Below, one piece after another: positions 12,090 through 17,690 of a stretch of DNA of 17,690 nucleotides. The translations under genes and the position numbers were made by a program. A model generated the notes under the pieces. It did not search any database. It worked only from the letters and a program-made list of their open reading frames with translations, and was not told the DNA's origin. This stretch comes from RGIG7450 sp045648785 (GTDB taxonomy: Bacteria; Bacillota; Clostridia; RUG12999). The number at the start of each line of letters is the position of its first letter. The stretch's first letter is position 1. The stretch spans positions 1-17,690 of the forward strand of contig JAZROP010000034.1 of assembly GCA_045648785.1 (NCBI GenBank), written 5' to 3'.

Positions 12090-14291
12090 TCATCTTGAAA
12101 TCGCCACACCCGGGGTTGTTTGCTGAGGAGTTGCCTCTTGCGGAGCCTGCGACTGTGTCGTGTCTGCCGGTGTCTCGGATGTGCCAGCTTCTCCTTCCGG
12201 CGGAATTACTCCATCAGGTATCTGGGCGTGAAGTGCACAGGTTTCAATGCCTTGTATTTCCTCTTCCTTCACTTCTTTCTTGTTGGGGCATGTTTCTGTC
12301 GCCACAAGCCCTGTTTCTTCGCACAGATAGAATTTTTTAATTTCCGGTATGGTGTAGTATATACCCTCAAAATTTTTCGCAGGAAGGTCTTTGTGAACTT
12401 CCGTCATAACATTTTTCCACAGTTTGTGCGGAACCTGTCTTGTCGCATAGTAAGGCAATGTTTCAGGAATGTCATATCCGTACCACACACCCGCGGTATA
12501 ATAGGTTGTATATCCCATATACCACCTGTCTTTATCATCATTTGTCGAACCTGTTTTACCTGCCGACTGACGGTCCGAAAGTGCAGCCGCTATACCAAGC
12601 GGACCCTGGGCGGTCGCTCTTAAAACTCCTGTCATATATTTGGCCGTTTTTTTGGACCATACGCGTCTTGAAACCACTTCTTTTTCTATAAGCACCTTGC
12701 CATCGCGATCGGTAACTTTCGTGTAAAAATAAGGCTCTGTGTAAATGCCGTCCGATGCAAAAGAGTTATATGCAGCTGTCATTTCAAGGACAGTAACCCC
12801 GGTTGTAAGGCCTCCCAAAGCCAAAGATGCAAGGTTTTTATCATTTTCCGCCCCATCTTCAATAAGAGTGGAAAGACCAAGCTTGTTTTTCACAAAATCA
12901 AACGAAGTTTCAACCCCTACTTGTTCAAGGGTTTTTATCGCCGGTATATTCATAGACTGCACCACAGCCTCCTGAATGGATACAGCACCTTTATATCCTT
13001 TATACCAGTTTTTTGGATGCCAGTTCCCTTTCGAATAAGGTTCATCAATAACAACGCTACCCGGTTCTACAAGCCCAAGCTCAATTGCAGGACCATAAAC
13101 TGCAAGCGGTTTTATGGAAGACCCAGACTGTCTTGTTGTGTCAGTTGCTCTGTTAAGAGTCAGATTAGCAGTCTTCTTTCCCGCCTGTCCATATATACCC
13201 TTTACAGAGCCGTCTTTGGTTGATATAACTGCAATCGCAGCCTCCGGCTGAACATCTCCTGAAAGTTTCGGGAAAAGACCGCCTTCACCATCATTACCAA
13301 ATATTTTATCAATATTTTTCTGTACTGCAGCTTCAAGCGTGGAATAAATTTTTAGTCCACCCGTATAAATAAGCTGTTTTGCCTGTTCATTGGGTATCTT
13401 CAGTTTTTTTGCCAGCTCAGGAATGAGTTCCTCCACAACCGATTCGGCAAAATAGGAATTTATGCCACCTGTACCATCGTGCCTGTCTTCATTTCTTTTA
13501 AATTCCAGTTTTTCGTCTACTGCCGCTTTATGCTCTTCCTCTGTTATAAAGTTAAGCTCAAGCATTTTACCAAGTACAAGCTCCTGTTTTTCTTTATTGT
13601 TTTCAGGATTTACAAAGGGATCATAATAACTTGGAGCCTGAGTTATTCCAACAATTGCCGCGCCTTCCGCTATGGTTAGCTCGGACGCATCCTTGCTGAA
13701 ATATGTCTGCGCAGCCGTTTGTATACCATATGAGCTGTTTGCAAAATATACAACATTAAGGTAATATTCTAAAATTTCGTCCTTTTCAAGCTGTGTTTCA
13801 AGAACAAGTGCTCTGAAAATTTCTTTTGCTTTTCGTGCCGCCGTAGTGTCTTTTTCGTCAGTAACATTTTTTATAAGCTGTTGGGTTATTGTACTGCCGC
13901 CATAATCTCTTCTGCCCGTAAGCCATCCTCCAAAAGCACCAATGGTTCTTTTAAGGTCCACTCCCTGATGGGAATAAAAACGCTCGTCCTCAATGGCAAC
14001 TGCAGCCTTTTGAACATGCACCGGAATCTTGTTTATGGGCACCCATACTCGTTTTTCATCCGAATAAAGCTGCTCATATTCACGATAGTTTCCATCGCGG
14101 TCCACCGCATAAATAGTTGACGCCACATCCGTCTTATATATGCTTATGTCAAAACCGTAAGCATCGATAATCAGTGCACCGATATTCCATATCACGATCG
14201 CTGCCACAACAACACCTACAAGCAAAAGGACAGACATTACCGCCTTTGATATTTTCCTGCCGGTTATCCGGCTCTTTTTTTCTTTTTTCAT
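12090..14291 (-). CDS. Class A penicillin-binding protein (PBP1A family)
   Basis: This is a bifunctional peptidoglycan synthase anchored in the cytoplasmic membrane, polymerising lipid II and cross-linking peptides outside. A basic head (1-16) and one transmembrane helix (about 18-42) precede the glycosyltransferase domain, with the catalytic Glu in EDERFYSHQG (101-110) and GGSTITQQLIKN (131-142). The transpeptidase domain has SSIK (active Ser391, Lys394), SMN (446-448) and KTG (579-581). The end (about 697-733) is a low-complexity Pro/Thr/Gln/Glu-rich tail, usual in such enzymes and probably extracellular. Length is 733 residues. GGAGG lies eight bases before the ATG. It is transcribed alone, divergently from the small gene at 14373. 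Confidence 0.95.
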   Translation of the reverse strand: MKKEKKSRITGRKISKAVMSVLLLVGVVVAAIVIWNIGALIIDAYGFDISIYKTDVASTIYAVDRDGNYREYEQLYSDEKRVWVPINKIPVHVQKAAVAIEDERFYSHQGVDLKRTIGAFGGWLTGRRDYGGSTITQQLIKNVTDEKDTTAARKAKEIFRALVLETQLEKDEILEYYLNVVYFANSSYGIQTAAQTYFSKDASELTIAEGAAIVGITQAPSYYDPFVNPENNKEKQELVLGKMLELNFITEEEHKAAVDEKLEFKRNEDRHDGTGGINSYFAESVVEELIPELAKKLKIPNEQAKQLIYTGGLKIYSTLEAAVQKNIDKIFGNDGEGGLFPKLSGDVQPEAAIAVISTKDGSVKGIYGQAGKKTANLTLNRATDTTRQSGSSIKPLAVYGPAIELGLVEPGSVVIDEPYSKGNWHPKNWYKGYKGAVSIQEAVVQSMNIPAIKTLEQVGVETSFDFVKNKLGLSTLIEDGAENDKNLASLALGGLTTGVTVLEMTAAYNSFASDGIYTEPYFYTKVTDRDGKVLIEKEVVSRRVWSKKTAKYMTGVLRATAQGPLGIAAALSDRQSAGKTGSTNDDKDRWYMGYTTYYTAGVWYGYDIPETLPYYATRQVPHKLWKNVMTEVHKDLPAKNFEGIYYTIPEIKKFYLCEETGLVATETCPNKKEVKEEEIQGIETCALHAQIPDGVIPPEGEAGTSETPADTTQSQAPQEATPQQTTPGVAISR

Positions 14292-14372
14292 GTATAATCC
14301 TCCATTTTAAATGGATAAATTTATATAAAATGCAAATAATATATTTACAGATTTTACAAAAGGAATGGTTTT
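14292..14372. promoter_or_regulatory. Divergent promoter region between PBP and small secreted protein
   Basis: The 81-base gap is very AT-rich and holds the ribosome-binding sites for both genes. TATAAA/TATAAAA sequences in both orientations around 14320-14335 are possible -10 boxes, but no good -35 box can be assigned. A small inverted repeat CCATTT-T-AAATGG (14303-14315) lies next to the PBP ribosome-binding site and could be an operator; this is tentative. Confidence 0.4.
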
Positions 14373-14729
14373 ATGTCCAGAAAAACACTGCGTTTGATTT
14401 TACTGTCGGCTATTATTCTTGTCGCAACATCTGCCGCCATAAACATTCGTCCACCTGCGCGGAGTATGCCCGCTCCCGTTCTGCAGCCTATCACCTCCGA
14501 AACCAAAACAGAGGTTAGTTCAACGCCTTACAGTTACCGTGTTATTCTTACTGATGGTGCCATATGTCTTTACACGCTTGATGCATCAGGTACAGAACTT
14601 GGCAGAAAAATCATAGACTATATAGATGTTTATTCACTTTACCCATCACAGATTGACACACTTTTAACAGGTGTTTTTTTCAATAGCAAAGAAGATGCCG
14701 CTGAATTTATTCAGGATTTGGACTCATGA
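14373..14729 (+). CDS. Small secreted or membrane-anchored protein with BofC-like C-terminal region
   Basis: A 118-residue protein with a clear N-terminal signal or anchor: basic SRK, then hydrophobic LRLILLSAIILVATSAA (7-23), then a Pro/Ser/Thr-rich linker to about residue 50. The rest (about 53-118) has a Y-x-V-x-L-x-D-G strand, a YTLD strand, a predicted LYPSQIDTLLTGV turn and a final DAAEFIQDLDS helix. This resembles the small C-terminal domain of BofC, which in Bacillus tempers SpoIVB signalling during sporulation, and of BofC-like proteins in Clostridia. The resemblance is by eye and the role is not shown. AAAGGA lies upstream of the ATG. It is alone, divergent from the PBP gene and convergent with the pseudouridine synthase gene. 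Confidence 0.72.
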   Translation: MSRKTLRLILLSAIILVATSAAINIRPPARSMPAPVLQPITSETKTEVSSTPYSYRVILTDGAICLYTLDASGTELGRKIIDYIDVYSLYPSQIDTLLTGVFFNSKEDAAEFIQDLDS

Positions 14730-14785
14730 ATATTTATCCAATCATAGTATAACATATTTTCCCCTGATTTTATATTACAATTCTG

Positions 14786-15739
14786 TTAAATATTCCAAAG
14801 CTTCAATATCTTTTCCACAGGAAATGAAATCTCTTTTCCGTTTAAATATTCAAGCCTGCCCGCATCTGTAGAAAATTCAAAAATAATTTTGCTGGAAAAA
14901 AGCGCCTGGTATTTAAACCCCGATGCAGCATTCGCCTTGGGATCGCCATACTTCCCATCCCCTAAAAGAGGGTTACCCGCATGAGCGAACTGTGCTCTTA
15001 TTTGATGTGTTCTGCCTGTTATAAGTTTAACCTTCACAAGGCTGAAACCTTCATATTTTTTCATTGTCTCATACTCGGTTATGGCAGTTTTTCTGCCTTC
15101 GCCGGGGCTGTTATATACCTTTACTTCTTTCCTGTTTTCATCTTTATACAGCCAGTTTTTAAGTGTTCCCGATTCTTTCTCCGGTACGCCCCTGACAAGA
15201 CAGTAATAATACTTTTGCATTTCCCTGTCTTTAATTTTCTGATTCATAATTTTAAGGGACTCCGCGTTTTTAGCCGCTATAACAAGTCCGCCCGTATTAC
15301 GGTCTATCCGGTTACAAAGCGCAGGGGAAAATGTGTTTTCGTCCTCTGGATTAAATTCTCCTTTGTCGTAAAGGTATTTTTTTATGCCGGATATAAGAGT
15401 GCTTATTTTCTCACCGCTATCATCTTCATGAACAACAAGTCCCTGAGGTTTGTTTACAATAATAATATTTACATCCTCATATACCACCTCAGGGCGTATT
15501 TTAGAGGATAAAAATGCGTTTTCCTCGGTCACATCAAAAAACTCGTCATTAATGTACATATCTATCCTGTCCCCCGCCAAAAGTCGATAGGACAGCTCAG
15601 TTCTTTTCCCGTTGACCTTTATTCTTTTTATTCTGATATATTTATACAAAAGTGAGTTAGGCAGTGCCGGACAGACTTTCGCCGTAAACCTGTCCATTCT
15701 CATGCCTGCATCATTTTCTCCGGCTGTAAATGTTCTCAT
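14786..15739 (-). CDS. RluA-family 23S rRNA/tRNA pseudouridine synthase
   Basis: RluA-family enzymes convert specific uridines to pseudouridine in rRNA or tRNA. An S4-like RNA-binding domain covers about residues 12-65 (MRMDRF, LLYKYIRIKRIKVNG, AGDRI). The catalytic domain follows, with VNKPQGLVVH (95-104), the NRIDRNTGG box (143-151) holding catalytic Asp146, and RTHQIRAQFAHAGNPLLGD near the end. The length, 317 residues, is usual. The frame is open to a TTG at 15760, but ATG 15739 with GGAGA six bases upstream is the better start. The target site (RluC, RluD or other) cannot be chosen from sequence. The gene follows a hairpin by a few bases and probably depends on read-through from the secDF group. 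Confidence 0.93.
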   Translation of the reverse strand: MRTFTAGENDAGMRMDRFTAKVCPALPNSLLYKYIRIKRIKVNGKRTELSYRLLAGDRIDMYINDEFFDVTEENAFLSSKIRPEVVYEDVNIIIVNKPQGLVVHEDDSGEKISTLISGIKKYLYDKGEFNPEDENTFSPALCNRIDRNTGGLVIAAKNAESLKIMNQKIKDREMQKYYYCLVRGVPEKESGTLKNWLYKDENRKEVKVYNSPGEGRKTAITEYETMKKYEGFSLVKVKLITGRTHQIRAQFAHAGNPLLGDGKYGDPKANAASGFKYQALFSSKIIFEFSTDAGRLEYLNGKEISFPVEKILKLWNI

Positions 15740-15761
15740 CTTATTTCTCCAAAATAGCAAA

Positions 15762-15784
15762 AGAGCCGCCTTTTGGGCGGCTCT
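15762..15784 (-). terminator. Hairpin terminator or attenuator ahead of the pseudouridine synthase
   Basis: Arms AGAGCCGCC (15762-15770) and GGCGGCTCT (15776-15784) pair over nine GC-rich bases with a five-base loop, followed on the minus strand by UUUUGCUAUUUU, an interrupted U-tract. It lies just after the small membrane protein gene and about ten bases before the ribosome-binding site of the pseudouridine synthase gene. Confidence 0.75.
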
Positions 15785-15790
15785 GTCAGT

Positions 15791-16123
15791 TTAAAAATTA
15801 ATATTTCCCCTTACTGCCGCCGTTACAATAACAGCAATAGTCATAGCATAGAACAATACAACATCAACAATTTTGATGGTTCTGAACACTTTTTTCTTTT
15901 TAGGGGGCATTTTAGGCGTTTCGTAAGATACAAGCACCGCATAAATTATTCCCATAAGAACGGGAGAAACTATGAGCGCAGGTGTGTAGTATATGCTGAA
16001 GCCCAAAACCGTCACAAAAACACCCGGAATAAAAGGTATCAGTACTATTGTTGATACGAGCAGTATTACGATTGCCCAAACATAAAAGGAATATTTATCA
16101 AGCATATCTGCTATCTTTTTCAC
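15791..16123 (-). CDS. Small three-helix membrane protein, unknown function
   Basis: A 110-residue protein I do not recognise. It has three hydrophobic segments (about 14-36, 41-65 and 86-104), with a strongly basic PPKKKKVFR loop between the second and third that should face the cytoplasm. It begins with GTG at 16123; AGGAG nine bases upstream overlaps the secF stop codon, so it is in the same operon as secF. No catalytic motif is visible. Its place between secF and the rRNA modification gene may reflect chance co-transcription or a role at the membrane with the translocase. Confidence 0.75.
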   Translation of the reverse strand: MKKIADMLDKYSFYVWAIVILLVSTIVLIPFIPGVFVTVLGFSIYYTPALIVSPVLMGIIYAVLVSYETPKMPPKKKKVFRTIKIVDVVLFYAMTIAVIVTAAVRGNINF

Positions 16124-16135
16124 ACCGTGTCACTC

Positions 16136-17026
16136 CTATGCCTTTTTCTTTCTGTTAACTGTGTCGCCTCTGCCACCATCAATGAGGTACCACATTGGTG
16201 TTGCAACAAATATTGAAGAATATGTGCCGGCAATGACACCAACGATAAGCGGAATTACAAACGCTCTGATTGTGCTTTCGCCAAAAATTGCAAGAACGAT
16301 AAGTGAGAAGAGTGTTGTGAGAGAGGTGTTGATTGTTCTCTTGAAAGTCTGTTTGATACTCTTTTCACATGTTTCTTTAAAGGTTTCTTTCTTTGCAAAG
16401 CGTTTATTTTCTCTGATACGGTCAAATGTAACAATTGTATCATTAATTGCATAACCAATAATTGTCAGAAGAGCTGCAATAAATGAAGCGTTTACAGGCT
16501 GTCTGAATATTGCATAATAAGCAATCATAACGAGCACAGAGTTAATAAGTGCAATGATAGCCGCAACTGCAGGAGCAAAAGCAAATCTGATTGCAATATA
16601 GATAAGAATGAGCACGCTCGCAATGATAATTGATAAAAGTGCATTAAAGATAATTTCACTACTTACAAGCGGGGTAATTGTTTCGTTAGCAAGCATATAG
16701 TCGCCTGTAAGCTCAAATTTTTCTTCGATAGCTTTAAAAAGTTCATCTCTTTCCTGAGCAGAAAGGTTTGTAAGCTTAATTGTAGCTTCATAATTTCCTG
16801 CATCAAGGCTGGTCTGTACTGTTGCATCCTGACCTGTTGTTTTCTTTATAACAGACTGAAGTTCGCTTGTGCTGAACTCTTTGCCCATGTCGATCTTAAT
16901 TATAGTACCGCCGGCAAAGTCAATATCAGTAACAAAGCCGCCGCATACAAAAAGCATGACAATACCAACGAGAATGATGAGCGCTGACAGCGCCATAAAT
17001 TTGGGATAATGTTTCATTATAAACAT
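16136..17026 (-). CDS. secF: Protein translocase subunit SecF
   Basis: SecF works with SecD next to SecYEG and uses the proton gradient to help proteins out of the membrane channel. This 296-residue protein has the family layout: a first helix (about 11-32), the FAGGTIIKID motif, a small extracellular domain, then five helices (from about 127 on), with VMIAYYAIFR and the IGYAINDTIVTFDRIRE motif carrying the conserved Asp-Arg pair. The C-terminus is short and basic. GGAGG lies before the ATG at 17026. It starts 14 bases after secD and is followed by the small membrane protein gene. Confidence 0.96.
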   Translation of the reverse strand: MFIMKHYPKFMALSALIILVGIVMLFVCGGFVTDIDFAGGTIIKIDMGKEFSTSELQSVIKKTTGQDATVQTSLDAGNYEATIKLTNLSAQERDELFKAIEEKFELTGDYMLANETITPLVSSEIIFNALLSIIIASVLILIYIAIRFAFAPAVAAIIALINSVLVMIAYYAIFRQPVNASFIAALLTIIGYAINDTIVTFDRIRENKRFAKKETFKETCEKSIKQTFKRTINTSLTTLFSLIVLAIFGESTIRAFVIPLIVGVIAGTYSSIFVATPMWYLIDGGRGDTVNRKKKA

Positions 17027-17040
17027 AGCTCTGCCACCTC

Positions 17041-17690
17041 CTATTTCACGCCGCCGACATAGAGTTTACGGTTTTTAACATTAAACTCTATGAGCTGATT
17101 AAGTAAGAATTTAGTTACAAATATTGCGGTAAACATACTTACAACAACACCAAGGAAAAGTGTGATTGCAAAGCCTTTAACTGTACCGCTGCCAAGCCAC
17201 CATAAAACTACTGCAGAAATAATTGTTGTTACATTAGCATCAACAATCGCAGTAACGGCTCTGTGGAAGCCTGCATCAACAGATGCGCGGAGTGTTTTTC
17301 CGTTTTTCATTTCTTCTTTGATTCTTTCAAAAATAATAACATTGGCGTCAACAGCCATACCAAGTGAAAGAACAATACCTGCAATACCCGGAAGTGTCAG
17401 GTTAACCTGGAAGAGTCCCAGAATGAAGATTGTAATAACTGCGTAGATTAAAAGAGCAAGGGAAGCTACTAAACCGAGCAGTCTGTAAAGAATAATCATA
17501 AAGATAGCAATAACAATGATGCTCACAACACCTGCCAGAAGCGCTCTGTCAAAGGAGTTCTGACCAAGTGTTGCAGAAACGGTTGAAAGGCCAACCTCCT
17601 GAAGTGCAAAGGGAAGCTGTCCTGAACGGATAAGACTTGCAATATTGCGAGCTTCTGTTTCTGCTTCTTCTGTATTACCCATTGTAATAA
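17041..17690 (-). CDS. secD: Protein translocase subunit SecD, C-terminal part (cut by right edge)
   Basis: The frame stays open to the window edge, so only the last 216 or so residues are visible; the Met codon at 17682 is internal. What remains is the end of the extracellular domain (LIRSGQLPFALQEVG) and the transmembrane core: a cluster of helices, the LPGIAGIVLSLGMAVDANVI segment with the functional Asp, FERIKEE, and the VDANVTTIISAVVLW repeat. This fits SecD rather than SecF, and secF follows 14 bases downstream. The N-terminal P1 domain would lie outside the window. Confidence 0.95.
   Translation of the reverse strand, partial: ITMGNTEEAETEARNIASLIRSGQLPFALQEVGLSTVSATLGQNSFDRALLAGVVSIIVIAIFMIILYRLLGLVASLALLIYAVITIFILGLFQVNLTLPGIAGIVLSLGMAVDANVIIFERIKEEMKNGKTLRASVDAGFHRAVTAIVDANVTTIISAVVLWWLGSGTVKGFAITLFLGVVVSMFTAIFVTKFLLNQLIEFNVKNRKLYVGGVK

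Noticed and set aside
12120..12623. 167-codon plus-strand frame opposite the PBP gene
   Set aside because: It is antisense to conserved PBP coding sequence, with Cys/Arg-rich unnatural composition.
14730..14785. Terminator between the convergent BofC-like and pseudouridine synthase genes
   Set aside because: The 56 bases are AT-rich, but I found no convincing stem followed by a U-tract.

Overview
The window reads as a low-GC Gram-positive anaerobe of the class Clostridia. Ribosome-binding sites are AGGAGG-like, the promoters are clear sigma-A type, and it carries a multi-subunit [FeFe] hydrogenase operon and a folT-type folate riboswitch. The gene set would fit a fermentative, H2-producing Oscillospirales/Ruminococcaceae-like species, but the lineage is inference. 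Gene order is compact and almost everything from 1650 to the right edge lies on the minus strand.

Left edge (1-377): two near-consensus promoters fire leftwards, followed by a boxA-like leader. This looks like the start of a ribosomal RNA operon whose genes lie outside the window. A third promoter fires rightwards into rarA (387-1646), the replication-associated AAA+ ATPase.

Folate block (1650-3609, minus): a tetrahydrofolate riboswitch controls folT (ECF folate transporter S component) and folC (folylpolyglutamate synthase). rarA and folC converge with three bases between their stop codons. Their last codons form one perfect hairpin, so both proteins end in the same residues.

Hydrogenase block (3688-11836, minus): one strong promoter upstream of hydC starts an apparent ten-gene operon. 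The order is hydC, a DRTGG protein, an RsbW-like ATPase, a sensory [FeFe] hydrogenase (HydS, group D-like), a second DRTGG protein, a PHP phosphoesterase, a second GHKL ATPase, a small [2Fe-2S] thioredoxin-fold protein, hydB and hydA. HydABC should be the trimeric NAD(H)- and ferredoxin-linked (bifurcating/confurcating) hydrogenase. The six genes between hydC and the small [2Fe-2S] gene look like an H2/redox signalling module. This is the most interesting part of the window: the gene set recurs in Clostridia as I recall it, but how the signal passes is not established.

Right part (12090-17690): a class A penicillin-binding protein on the minus strand, a small divergent secreted protein with a BofC-like end, then a minus-strand group secD (cut by the window edge), secF, a small membrane protein and an RluA-type pseudouridine synthase. 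No tRNA, CRISPR array, insertion sequence, phage gene or clear sign of recent transfer was seen.
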